DNA of 64,000 nucleotides, from contig NC_080584.1 in the NCBI RefSeq assembly GCF_029962835.1, positions 82,922,862 through 82,986,861 on the forward strand. The letters run 5' to 3'. The translations under genes were made by a program, and so were the position numbers. This document shows positions 46,801 to 58,560 of the stretch, one piece after another. This DNA is from Magnolia sinica. Lineage: Eukaryota > Streptophyta > Magnoliopsida > Magnoliales > Magnoliaceae. The notes beneath the pieces were generated by a model. The model made no database searches and was not told the DNA's origin. It saw nothing but the letters and a program-made list of their open reading frames with translations. The stretch's first letter is position 1. Every line of letters starts with the position of its first letter.

Positions 46801-49800
46801 GAAATGGCCCAAAACAAAAGCCATCCAATTCATACATTATGGTGGACTTGAGGGCAGCCCATAAACCCAAGAATACACATAGGCAAGGTCTATACTGACA
46901 GTGTGGGCCTTGCCACATGTAACGCCTTGAAATTCGGGGGTCGAGCATAACTCAGCTCCCGAGTTCCAAAACATCACTTATGCAACATATGTAATGATGG
47001 ATGTATGTTGTCTGTATAAGTGCATAAAACATGGAATAGATTAAGCCAAACTGCAAACATAATCTACGGATAAGTGAAAGACACAAGCGGAAGACTTAAA
47101 GAAATATGTGTCCATGTGTAAGTCCCTGTGGTATGTATGCTCTGCCAGGTCATAATACAAGTGTTTCTCTTCAAAATACAAGTATCAAAATGAAGTTATC
47201 AATCCGAAAAGAAAACCCAGAATCCCCGTCGATCAGGACATGGCTCACATGAACCCGCCTGAGAACTGCATAATAGAAAATGCGTCCTCATCATCATCGA
47301 GCTCCTGCTCTGCCTCAGGGGTCGCGTCATCATCTGCATCTAAGACAGAGTCTGGTTGGTGTTGAAACACCGTCCCAGAATGTGGGAGTGAGTGATCAAC
47401 TCAGTGGAACTATACAGTAAAAGTTAACATGATATCAAATCAGTCAAGCAGTAATGATAAGGCAATACAATTAAACAAGTTTAAAGTACTCTTGTTAATG
47501 CAAGAATGTATGTATAAATGATGCATGCCCTCACCTCACTCCCTCAGCGTCTTCATCTTATGTTACGCATGACAACCTCCCGCAGTGCGAACAACTTCTA
47601 TGCACATGCAATGCGGTGCATGAACATGATTACCAAGTTGTTATTAGTCCTTTTCATACAGCAGAATTGAGAAGCTAAGATACCTTCTTCATATCAATTT
47701 CCACATAGTGATCCATTCTAGGGTCGTTAGTCCTAGGTCATCTCATACGATCATATGGTTCTAGGTCACTGCAAAGGGCTCGTCACCAATCAATGCACGC
47801 CTATCATACCTCAGTTACTACGCTAAGGCTTGTCGCCTTAATGCAGTATCGCGGTATGCTCGAGGTCACTACAAAGGGCTCGTCACCAATCAATGTAGGC
47901 CGACAACGCGAATATAGTATCCCATACCACCATAGTCGGCTCACGAGTCTAGTGTGCTCACTAGTCACTACGGGGAGCCTCGTCACCTCAGCATAGGCCG
48001 ACAGCTCGACCACGGTGTCCCATACCACCATGTCCGGCTAATGAGTCTTAGCGGATCAAGGTACCACGGTTAACGAGATTTCATCGGTAAGTTTAGTACC
48101 ATAGATTCAAACAATAGTGTCCATACATGCTGAACATACATCGGACAATCGGGTTACTTGACGAACTCGACTAGTAGGAGCGCACATTGGGTTGAACGTC
48201 ATAGAGTGCGCAAACACTTCGTGTGGTCAAATTACTGCTGACAACTCTAATACGACTCGGGTTCGTCAAACACGTCCTTCGTGGTGAAAGCAACCTCAGC
48301 CACGAACTCAAGGCCGATTACTGATTTTCTGGACTATTCCACAGTCCCAAACATATTTCATTACAACAGATATTCATATTAACACTTTAGAACAGTAATG
48401 GAACAACAACCCAAATCATACAGTATGTGAGCATTCAAAGAATATCAACTTAACATGGATTTCAAAATAAGTAGTGCTTGAACTTAAAGAACAAATAATG
48501 TAAATTGAATGTAGGAACTCATACACGCCAATATGAGAGTTGAGAATCTCTTCTCAACGCCCGTAAATAGGATAATATACTACACTTAATCATTTAAACA
48601 TTTCTACAAACACTTAGACTACATATTCCAACATATATGACGTATGTTGGTGAGGACACACATTTGGACAATTCCTTTTGTCAAGGAGTTGCCACACGTA
48701 CAACTAGCACAAGTACACGACAAATAATCATGGCAAATGCATGTTCGTTTTATATACGTATACGATACTTTCTACATACATATAGAATACACAAATCTCA
48801 ACATAACTCATATATATCAGGAACGCAATATAAACATCACCTTTGGCATGTGAAATTACACCCACAACAATAATAAATCATTATATGACATTGAAAGCCT
48901 TGAAAACCATAACCTATACGAATATAATCTGCACCTTAAACCAAAAAAAGCGCACCGAACTGATTCAAACGATATGTCTTCGTCAACGGCGACTAGATAA
49001 CCTAAGGCAAGAATAGAAATGAGCTACATCAACACATAGACCATTCTAAACTCTAAAACAGATTAGGGTTTGATTAACTTACCCAAGAATGAACTTAGAA
49101 TCGCCGGAATAACGATTCAGAAGTGACGGTTTAGGGATGCAGGGAAACAAGAAAGAATCTCAAGAGGATTTGCCAACTTCTCTCTCACTTACTCTCTCTT
49201 TGCTAGGGTTTAGGAAATTCGTATGGAAAAGAGAGTGAGGGTTTTAAGGTCTTTACATAGGCCTAATATTGATGAAAATAGCCCCAGGGCCAAAGTATAC
49301 TTAGGTTATAACCAAATCAAGCCTCTCTCGATCCAATGGAGCACTTTTGATGGTCCTTTTTCCACGTGCGGTCGGACTTAAGCTCACTGACCATGGATCT
49401 AGGTCAGACTGAGTTTTCGTACCGATCGGATCTACAGAACAGCCGTAGCGGAGCAATCTCAATTCAACGGTCACCGAAACTCAATCAGATCTACAAGCAC
49501 TATGACATGCCTGGGCTACCTTCCCTGATCCGAGGGTGAAATTGAGTCAGAATCCAATGGACAGATTGCTTAAAATCGTCGCCCAAGCGACACGACTCAG
49601 ATTTCATAAAATCATATTTAATTTCTCACCGTTCTCACCCTCTTCACTCCGGACTCAAGCAAATCGACTCAGGACATCATCTGGACTTAATTTTTGAGGT
49701 GATGGTCAAGCCCAACAAGGTGACCATAACTGTCTAAGATCATCGTTATCGGACTTTTGACGCACGGTCCACGTCCGATCTAGAGCTTTCAAAATTTTCT

Positions 49801-52800
49801 GAGAACAACTGGATTTAGCGTTGAATCCCAGATTTCAAGGTAACATAGCACTAACGATTCTACAGGTTTTGAGTCCTGCAGATCAAATTTAAAGTGATTG
49901 ATGCTAATTTCACAAGCAATTGAGGTTAGCGCTAATTAACCCACACATAACTTCCCAAGGATGTGAGGTAGTACTCGGGTCTTAGCACGAAATTTTCTGG
50001 GTCATTACACCACATCAGCCCAAAGACTTAGCAAGGCCCTCCACAATATACATTTATATGGGCCCCACAAATCAGCCCATAATTAAGCATTTCATGAGGG
50101 CATCACAGCTAATAAATACACACGGTCAGCCTATAAATGGCCCGTTGGGCCCGTGAAACAATAAGGTTAGGCCCTGCACGATCTTGGGCTCAAGAAATAG
50201 GTTTCCAGCCCATTGGGCCTATAAACTACCAAAAATCTAGTTAAGGCTGACCCCCAACATCACCACAAAGGTGGGCCTTAAGAGGAACTAATTATGCCCA
50301 AAAATGTCTAAGAAAATAAGGCAAGTGGTGTGTGTAATACTCCCTTAAATCTGGTGGGCCACAACAGCTCCAAAACAATCAACTATGGAGCAAATTTGGG
50401 CCCCTTGTTAGAATTCCAGCCCACCCACTTCCTGGGCCTGCTGGAATCCAGAAATTTATGTAACTCAAATGGGTTACTAGCCCATGGTGACCCACACATA
50501 TCACAATGGGTCCCACTGGATGAGAGGGGAATACAAACACATATTAGAAGGGGGCCATGTCGTTGGAATACAAGCCCAGCAATAGCCCAAGGTAGGGGAG
50601 TCTCGTGGTGAGTAGTCTTACGGGCTTAGGTATCTGGCCCAAAACTGACCCAAGTTTGCAGGCCACACCATGGTCAGTACAGGGGACCGATGGTCATGAA
50701 AATTTACAAGATGGTCCTCCCATAGGTGGACCACGAATCCTCAAAATTTTGTGATTTTTGGACGGACATAAGTATTTTAATTAATTTAAATAAGACAGAC
50801 TATCAAAAAAATCTGGTTAATCTGGACGTCTGAACGTGGTGAGCTAGTCCAGCCCTTGCCACGGTGTGCACGGGGCTCCATTGGCCCCAAAAATTTGTAG
50901 GTGAGTCTTAACATGAGTGGACCACCTCTCTATAAATTTTCATGATTTTAGAATACTCAAAAGTATTTAAATTAATTTAAAGAATACAATCTATCTAGGA
51001 TGAAATATTGCTGGAATATAACTGTCCTGAATTTGGGCCATCCAATGGGTGGGTTTTGGGCCTCCAAAATTCCTGAAATTTGGACCCAAGGTCCCTCATT
51101 AAGCCTACAATAAGGTGGGATCCAGAAATATGGCTCACCTTCTTAGAAATTATTTTTTAAAATATTATTTTTATGCGACTATGCTGTTGGACTGCATAGC
51201 AGAAATTTCTGACAGTCCAGTATGTTGGCCCACTCTTATAGATGCCCAAATAGGATTCTTTGGCCCTAAAATTGTGTGGATAGGTTCTACCATGGGTGGG
51301 ACACATCTTTACAAAAATTTAGAATTTTTGGGATAGTAAAAATATTTTATTTAACTCATGCAATTTATGGACAGTAAGGTCCAGATTTTTATTTTCCTGC
51401 TGCAGCAATGCTGCTGTCCCTGACTTTAGCACCCCATTTGAGTGGACCCAGGTCTATGTAAATTTAGAAAAATGGAAGGTCAACCTTTCTATACAAGTAT
51501 AAAGTAAGGTGGGGTCCACAAAGGTGGCCCACTATTTCAATCAGGCTGATATTTATGATTTTTCAGTAAACAGTGTCGCTGGAGAGTCCAGAAAAATCTG
51601 GACCGTCCACCCTCCTTGGCCCACCCTTTTGGGTGATCAAATAGGGACATTTGAAGGTGAGGTTTAGCATACTTTTAGGTGCGGTCTACACCTCAAAGAG
51701 AAGTCTAAGAAATAAATAAAAAAAAGAGACCACAAACAAGGCCTACAACCCATACATTACAGCATAAAAAAAAAATTCCAGCAATCTGGACAGCAACATG
51801 TTGCTGTCTAGATTAGCCCAAAAAAAATTAATAAATGGAAAATAAATCATAGATTCCACAAGGTGAGGTCTACCCTGATGTGTCACACAACTCCCAGGCC
51901 TAGCTCCTCCCCAAGAAAATCCATAAAATCAGGCCCAAAGTCCTTCCAAATCAAGCAGCAAAACTAGGCAGCACAGTTGGGCCTGGGTGTCCAGCAACTT
52001 GGGCCTGGATGTCCCAAAAATTTGAAAATCCTAGTTGCATGGCACATTAGGTGGGCCACATAATCATTACATCCAAACTACAGAAAGGAGAGAAGAGAAG
52101 AATAAAGGAAATCTTATCAAGATGGGGTCCATGGAGAATGGCCCCATCAAGATCGCATGCATGCAAGTGATGGCTAAAAACCTTATTCAAGGAGTGGTGG
52201 ACCTTCACCATTGATGTGGTGAGTCCTACACTCTCTATATGAAGCAATAAAAGATCTATGAAAATAAGAACCATGCAACCTATCCTACATACTCACCCAC
52301 TTGTTGGATCTTCAAGATTCTTCAACCACCATGCTCCTCAAGCTTCAAGGAAGGAGGTTCAATAGTGATGATGGATCTTTGATGGTTGGATCTAGGGGGA
52401 AAGAAGAGGAAAGAGGGCTGGAAAAGTTCAGCAATGGAGGACATTGGAGGGCATTTACAAAGAGGAGAAGAGAGAAATGAAGAAAGAGAGGGAGATGAGA
52501 GAGTTTCTAAAGTTGAAATGATTACTTTCTTAGAAAAAGATGAGTTTTTGAAAAGAGAAAATAATCATTGCTCATGGGATAGGGTCGCTCATCATTGCCT
52601 AGAGAAGCTAATCTCATCATGGTTTTCTTAAGAAAAGAAGCCATCATTGCTAGGCTAAAGGTGGCTTACATGGAGAATAGTGCACATGGAGAAATGTGCA
52701 ATCAGGTGGGTCCCGCCAAAAATGCAATCAACAATCTAAATAACGCGCGGCCCATAACTTTTGATAGACACGCCGGATTTACGCATGAGACGCGGCGCTG

Positions 52801-53012
52801 GAACCGCGGTGACGATGCAGTCGCAATGGCATAGGCCTTGGGTCAATCCGAGTCGGGTCTACGTGACCAAATTCAAGGGTGACCGCAATCACTATCCGAA
52901 GGTCGCGGGTCGTCGAAATTTGACTGGTAGGACCGCGGGGCCAAAATATATGAGATGCATACTCACACACACACATACACACATGCAAACTCGGGTCAGG
53001 TCTCACACTAGC
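43843..53012. mobile_element. Nested insertion C: TSD-flanked non-coding LTR-like element, 6.07 kb without its own insert
   Basis: Spans 43848-53007, starting TGTCACGCCCCAAACTCGG and ending TCAGGTCTCACA, with CTAGC on both sides (43843-43847, 53008-53012). The protease/reverse transcriptase junction of the host element becomes continuous when it and one CTAGC are removed. It contains insertion B at 46918-50009. I see no gag or pol domain and no second copy of its start inside it, so it looks like a solo LTR of unusual length, or a large non-autonomous element. Much of it has 'gggccca/tgggccc' and 'gtggggtcca' words. 45475-45494 is a short AT run. Confidence 0.7.
46913..50014. mobile_element. 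Nested insertion B: probable solo LTR, 3092 bp
   Basis: Spans 46918-50009, TGTAACGCCTTG...GGTCATTACA, with CCACA on both sides (46913-46917, 50010-50014). Same family as insertion A but in the opposite orientation: the 'tcgtcacctca.cataggccgacagctcgac..cggtgtcccatac' block at about 47985-48030 is the complement of A near 41698. It also has an internal 'aggtcact.caaagggctcgtcaccaatcaatg' duplication (about 47762 and 47863). No coding domains. Confidence 0.8.
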
Positions 53013-53825
53013 CCCAGGGATGAGGTTTTGTGATATTGGATGTCCCTCATAAGGGGCAATCCATCAGGTAAATCTTCAGGTCAGACTTCTTTGAATTCGT
53101 TTAGCAACAGTCTTAAACTTGGAGGGATGTTTAAGGTTCCTCTTTCTCGCCCTTCACCACTACGGCATATACCTCGCCGGTTTCCTTGGATTCTTTCATG
53201 AAATCTCTAATGGTCAAAAGGCAACTCCTCTCCACTTTAGAGGTTTCAGGGTAGTTCTCTTGTACCAAAGGGGCAAAGATTATTTTTTGACTATCATTGA
53301 CGAATATGTAGACATTGTCTCGTCCCCGATGGGTCATATCACGGTCCGACTGTTAGGGTCGACTATGTAGCATATGATAAGCTTCCATATCGACCACGTC
53401 ACAAAGTATCTGATCCTTGTAATTTTTATCAATAGAAAACGAGATAGTGTATTGTTCAGTTACTTTAGTCTCATTCACCTTTTTTATCTAGCTAATTGAG
53501 TACGGTGAAGGACGTTTCATCATTGGTAGCTGTAACTTGTCCACCATCACTCTTGAGACGATGTTCTCGCTACTACCGCTATTTATGATCACATCACAGA
53601 CCTTTCCGTTGACAGTGCATCGAGCACGAATGTCGTTATGGATGTAATTTCTTTTATGGGGTATATAGTAATTGCCTCATAACTAAAAATTCGCTACAAT
53701 CCTCGCCCGTCACTTCATCACCACCTGCTATTTCTTCAATGGTTTATTCATGTTTATCAAAGTCATGGTCTTCTACGGCCTCATCTTCAGTGCCCCCTTC
53801 GTTTATAGTCCAGTGTGCTGCGGGA
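53013..53825 (-). pseudogene. Protease region of the old Ty3/gypsy element
   Basis: Minus-strand frames contain VNGKVCDVIINSGSSENIVSRVMVDKL (about 53620-53535), the aspartic protease block; the catalytic Asp-Ser-Gly is Asn-Ser-Gly, so the enzyme would be dead. Several stops. The downstream end (53337-53131, NDSQKIIFAPL...) resembles the segment before reverse transcriptase and stops at insertion C. Confidence 0.7.
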
Positions 53826-54994
53826 CGTTGACGACAAGTGTTTGATAAGTTACCTTGTTAGCCATAGCGGTAACAATTGTTCGACCTTGGCCGAGCATAA
53901 GGATTTGAAATCCTACTCGGGCCCGCTGCTGTGGGTGCTACACGTTGAGGTCTGAATGAGCCGCTCCCCATATCACGGTTTGCGGTTGTAGGAGGTTGAG
54001 GACGTTCTTCTACTGGATCTTTTCCTCGTGCCAGCACTAGATCCTGCATGGGACCTGTCATGGGGGGTCGAGTTGAAGGATAGGGACGAGCAGGAACTCT
54101 TGCAAGTTGTGTTTCTGTCCTACCCGCCATTTGAACTATTTCATCCATGGTCCCAACTAGGTACATCTGAACTCGATCCTGAATTGTCGGTCACAACCCA
54201 CCTATAAATCTTGCGACCTCTTGTGACTCAGATTCTGACATATCGTTTCGTGTAGCCAACCACTAGAATTCTTCAGTGTAATCTGTGATGGTTCGATTTC
54301 CTTGTCGGCAATTTTGGTATTGCTGGAATAATATCTGCTCATAATCAATGGAAAAAAATCTTGATCGAAGAAGACGTCTCATCCGTGGCCATGATGAGAT
54401 GGGCGCCCTGTTCTGGCGAGCTCGTGAGAATTGTAATTGCTCCCGCAATGCAGAAGCACAAGATTTTAATTTAAACGCTACTACTTTTACCCTTCTATGA
54501 TCTGGCACGTCCATATAATCAAAATATCTCCCTACTTCGGCTAACCAACCGAGGAAAACTTCTATACGTAATAAACCATTAAAATTAGGAAGTTCAGCCT
54601 TACCTCGATAGTCTCTTTTAGCACGATCTAGATGATCGCCTCCATGGATTGGTCGTCAGGTAAAACCTTCGTTAAGGTCCTCGTCTCTATAACTTGAATC
54701 ATCTAGTATAGCCCTATGGTTTGCCACTGGTAGTGCTCTATGAAAATTGGGGTTGTGTCGTACAACAACCACAGGTGGTGGAGCCACCATGGGTGGTAGA
54801 GCAACCATAGGTGGTGGAGCATTGCCTAGGACTCGGGGAGGAAGTAGCGCATCCGCAAGATGGTCGAGGGTTGCTTGCAACCCTTGCATTGTCAATTGAC
54901 TCTCCCGGTGGAAAACTTTCATTCTTTCCAAAAGATAACAAATCCCTGAATCATCATCCACTGGATTTTGATTCATACCTTCATTGTTTGTCAT
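53826..54994 (-). pseudogene. Gag of the old Ty3/gypsy element
   Basis: The likely start is ATG 54994 (MTNNEGMNQNP), about 20 nt inside the primer site. It is a Pro/Val-rich stretch (APPPMVALPPMVAPPPVVVV near 54820-54760), a stop at 54656-54658, the capsid core (RRVKVVAFKLKSCASALREQLQ...FFSIDYEQILFQQYQNCRQGNRTITDYTEEF, 54514-54263) with a stop after it, then Pro/Arg-rich sequence. The zinc knuckle near 53870 reads CYRYG followed by a stop instead of CxxCG, so it is destroyed. Confidence 0.8.
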
Positions 54995-55013
54995 CGGCCT
55001 GAGGGGAATCCTT

Positions 55014-55025
55014 GCTTTGATACCA
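55014..55025 (-). other. Primer binding site of the old element
   Basis: The minus strand reads TGGTATCAAAGC two bases inside the 5' LTR, the same tRNA-Met type as in the 8817-13038 element. Confidence 0.85.
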
Positions 55026-55027
55026 AT

Positions 55028-55749
55028 TGACGTAGGGATGAACGTGATGAGGTCGATCACCGTCTTCGTCATGGATAACTACTCCGAATCCACGGAGCTT
55101 CTCTGGACTCACAGAGACTTCTCGAATCCACGAGGAAAGAAGCAAGAAAATAAAAATAAATTCTAATAAAATTCGAAATTGATTAATTGATGAAATAAAC
55201 GAGTTCACAACCCTTTAAATAGGGATACCAAGCAATGGGAGAGAAATCAGAAGCAAACTACAACTAAAACTCCTAGAATTCGCAACTTACTATAAATAAT
55301 AAACTTACTATTTATAGATGGTCGTGATGTCTACTAGTGCGCAAGGTTTTCAGCCAAAAATAGTAAGTGTCCTATTTAGGTTCACCAAACCGTTCTCCTA
55401 ATTATTCTAAGCTCTTTTCACGTTGGGCGCAACTCCTAAAGCGCGATGGATGAAGAGTAATAATCAAACTAAAACTTACTATCTATAGTAAAAATGAAAT
55501 TAAAACAGGGAAACGGCCATTGATCCAAGGTATTTCGCAATTCTGGGTTGCGCAACCCGGCATAGCGGGGTTGGTTGGCTAAAGTAGCTCATTCTACTCT
55601 AAAATCATAAATTTTACGTCCGATAACTCATTTCGAATTGTGAGATACGCCTGATCTAAGGTCCGACGGTCCGGATCACTTCTGTCGTCGACCGGGCCTT
55701 TTTCTAATCCATCTTGGCCATGAAACTATCCTCGACCTGCTCTACATCA
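55028..55749 (-). repeat. 5' LTR of the old Ty3/gypsy element
   Basis: Pairs with 37630-38349, with about 60 differences including two 3-bp indels near its start. Confidence 0.88.
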
Positions 55750-55754
55750 GATTG

Positions 55755-56035
55755 CACACTGAGTAAATTTATTTCCGCACATCTTCTTATTCATGCTTTT
55801 CTAAAGTAATTCGAATCGTATGTTTATTCCTGCGCATCTTCCTATTCATGCTTTTCTAAAGTCATTGGAATAGATTTCCTTCTTTTATGTTGAGGCACAA
55901 ACGAAGTGGGTTTACTTTATGGATGGCATATTTCTGTTTATAAAGTCATCATGATAGGTCATTAGTCAATTTATTTGTGCTTTGAATAGCAGGCTTTTGC
56001 TTTACTTTATTAGGATGTCTTCTTTTTTAACTTGG
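55755..56035. repeat. Continuation of the 400-bp tandem repeat beyond the nest
   Basis: Resumes 'cacactgagtaaatttatttccgcacatctt' exactly where the unit at 37624 was interrupted, then a 60-bp partial duplication ('attcatgcttttctaaagt' at 55790 and 55848). Confidence 0.7.
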
Positions 56036-56512
56036 GCCCCACCATGATGTATGTGTTTCATCCATGCCGTCTATCAATTTTTATAGATCATTTTATAATA
56101 TTATAAAAAAAAAGAGATATATCCCAATCTCAATTGCACCACATTAAGGAAACATTGTTGAATGAACGTCGACCATTAAAAACTTTTTGGGGGCCATAAA
56201 AGTTATTGGATCAAGCTGATCTTTGTTTTTTCCCTTCATCCGGCTCTTGATGACCTAATCAACAGATTGGATGTCAGATAAACGGTACAGTGGGCCTTAG
56301 GAGGATTTAAATGATGGATATCCAATCAATATTTTTTCCTGTGGTGTGGTCCAGTAAGATTTATATCCCTCTTATTTTTATTTTAAAGCCCTAAAATAAC
56401 CTTTAAAAATGGATGAACCGAATGGATGAAGCACATACAACATAGTGGGGCCTACAGAGCACTGACCATCAGCCACGGGATGGTGTCAAGGGGAGTAGCC
56501 AATCCTTTTCCT
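56036..56512. repeat. Main-family MITE, right end intact
   Basis: Runs from 'gggccccaccatgatgtatgtgtttcatccatgccg' to 'gggatggtgtcaaggggagtagccaatccttttcc'. The left end lacks the outermost terminal bases seen at 19483. It lies immediately upstream of the 56.6 kb gene. Confidence 0.75.
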
Positions 56513-56547
56513 ATATATATAAATAGGAAAAGGATTGGCTACTCCCC
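56490..56547. promoter_or_regulatory. Hairpin of two MITE ends with a TATA motif in the loop
   Basis: Arms 56490-56513 and 56524-56547 are perfect 24-base inverted repeats around 'tatatataaa'. The whole 'ctatatatataaatagg' (56511-56527) is a good plant TATA box, about 120 bp upstream of the ATG at 56643, so a start near 56550 would be expected. Promoter use is inferred, not shown. Confidence 0.45.
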
Positions 56548-56642
56548 CTGACAGCAGCCAATCCGCACGGACCGGACCTAACCTTTCTCCCAAGACGATT
56601 CCCAGAGAGGGAAGAGACAGTGAAGAGGGAGAAAGAGAGAAG

Positions 56643-56916
56643 ATGGGATTTTGGGATTTGTTGTATTGGACGAACGATAAAATCAAACAAAATGCTCCGG
56701 ATATGACGGCCGTTACAAACGCCTGCCGTAGTTCGTGCGATCTGGGCTATGCTGCCGTTAAGAAGGTCGATAACGTTGTTAGAGTTGACGGAGCGCAGAA
56801 GGTGAAGGAGTACCTGCCCGATCCTCAAGCCAGGGAGAAGATCGGACGGATAGCAACCAAAGTCGCCAAATACGGGGCCGATGCGGCCGTCAGCGAGACG
56901 CTCAAAGGCGTCACAG
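56643..56916 (+). CDS. Probable first exon of a small host gene, product unrecognised
   Basis: An ATG at 56643 (context agaagATGGG) opens a 91-residue stretch with strongly protein-like composition: MGFWDLLYWTNDKIKQNAPD, then CRSSCDLGYAAVKKVDNVVRVDG, YLPDPQAREKIGRIATKVAKYGADAAVSETLKG. The frame is also open upstream to 56535, but that part is MITE-derived. A consensus donor (tcacagGTCAGT) follows at 56917; unspliced, the frame ends three residues later at 56930. Predicted features are a short hydrophobic/aromatic N-terminus and two amphipathic helices rich in Ala/Lys; no enzyme motif. Codons are GC-richer than the flanks, unlike the repeats. I found no convincing second exon, so it may be distant, outside the window, or the locus is a fragment. 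I believe it is a conserved plant protein of unknown function, but have no database support. Confidence 0.6.
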
Positions 56917-57330
56917 GTCAGTTTCCCTAATTGACCCAAATAACCCTGGCAACTTTTAAAATGGCCCAGATATTCCTACTGTGGATGGGAAGGTAATTAT
57001 AATCATTGAGATGCAAAATTGCATTGATGAGACGAACAAGGTCTATCTTATTTTTTATGGCCATATATCTTCCAACTTGTGGATGGGATGATTACAATTA
57101 CCTACCAAAAGGGATTCTTTAGAATTATAAAGATTCCATGATGGGTCCTAACAAATAGATTGAACAAATTGGTCAGTGTGAATGATCTTGACCGTCCATT
57201 TCAAAAGATATTCATCAAATGGTAATATTTGTAAGATCAATGTGATGTTTGCATGGTAATTTTGGAATGTGAGCTGGACCTAGTTGGATGTCTAATTAAA
57301 ACTGTGGGGGCCTGTTTGGTATGATCAGCG

Positions 57331-57382
<52 letters not shown>

Positions 57383-57770
57383 TTTGATTATTAACTCCAT
57401 TGCAAGAATATGCACACACAATTATAGAGTCGTATAATTTAAATAATACATAGAACCATAATTTATGGTCCTTCGTCTTTAGAGTGTTGGTATCATCAAT
57501 CACACTAGGTTCAGATAATCATGTGACCTTTCAAGGAACATAAGTTGTGAATTCTTCTAGCAATGCTAGGGGTCTTATATGCCAAGAATACATAAAGAAT
57601 ACACTAATTGTGGCTCCTTTAAGAGGGAGCGCGACCTTAGTAGTGGAGTGCATGACAATTAGGGACAACATACTATGATTCTAGATCAAGCATGGTATGC
57701 CAAAGCAGTTACATAACAGCGATTAGATAATGATAGATAATGATAATAGTAGTAACCATTATGTGTTACT
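56917..57770. other. Putative intron or intergenic DNA with (AT)n
   Basis: Follows the donor at 56917. 57333-57379 is a pure (TA)n run next to a Tourist-like 'gggggcctgtttggtat'. No acceptor-exon combination convinced me. Confidence 0.4.
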
Positions 57771-58560
57771 GTTGAAAATTAGTGGTTTTTGAAAAAACAA
57801 ATCAAAATTTTCAAAATTTTGGGATTTTACAGCCAAAACGGGGGCTCGGGCTCGGGCACGGGCGTGGGTAAGGGCGTGGGTAGTGAGGTAGTGTGACTAT
57901 AGTGGCACTAGATGGCGCACTTTTCACTTCGCACATGCGCATCGAGTCACAGAGTGGTCGCTCCCTTGCAACCTTACGCGAGACGGTGCGACCTCGGTGT
58001 GATCGCGGTGCGATAGGTTTGGTCAATGCCTGTGTGCGGTGGGGTCTGAAATGGTCTGAGTTTTATAGGAGACTAAGAATGGTCGGATCAGAAATCCGAA
58101 ACATTCAGTAGTTTCTGAAAACGGCTCTCTGCCTTGAAAGCCAAATGGTTCGAAAACAGACGGACCATGATGATCCAACGGTCAAATCCTTTGATCCGAC
58201 GACCAAAAATGACTGGAGTTAATGATCAATGGTCAGAAACATTATCCAAACGTTCTGAACCATTGAAAGCCGTCTAGCAACGGTCCACTACCTGATGCCT
58301 ATATAAACTGGACCATTCCAGTCCGATTTCATCATCTCAACACACCATCTCTCCCATCAGAACAGATACAATTCAAACCTCTATTATAGAATACTGTAAA
58401 CATCTCTACCGTCTGAGTCTGCCAGAATAGATCTGTTGCGTTAAAACTGTTCCATAGTGGACCCATCGTAATTACTGCACGCTGGATCCAAATAAGGCTG
58501 GTCTTATCCTAGAAGCAATTCGCCTATAACCCATTAGTAGTTGATAAGGGGGCGAATCAC
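57771..58560 (+). repeat. Possible LTR-like segment with a TATA box
   Basis: Starts 'tgttgaaaattagtgg', has a GC-rich 'gctcgggctcgggcacgggcgtggg' tract at about 57842, then a 'tgatgcctatataaactgg' TATA box at 58291 followed by 'catcatctcaacacaccatctctcc', the arrangement of a retrotransposon LTR promoter and leader. No matching second LTR or target duplication was found. Confidence 0.3.

Larger units (their letters stand above)
37625..55754 (-). mobile_element. Old Ty3/gypsy element split by nested insertions
   Basis: LTRs 37630-38349 and 55028-55749 (about 720 bp) flank a minus-strand element. GACTG (37625-37629) and GATTG (55750-55754) are its target duplication, one base decayed. A tRNA-Met-type primer site is at 55014-55025 and a purine tract at 38350-38362. 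Removing insertions 39694-42663 and 43848-53007 with one duplication each leaves about 5.98 kb, a normal autonomous size, in the order gag, protease, reverse transcriptase, RNase H, integrase. The LTRs differ by roughly 8% by eye, about four times the divergence of the 8817-13038 element, so this one is much older. All genes are broken. Confidence 0.9.
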
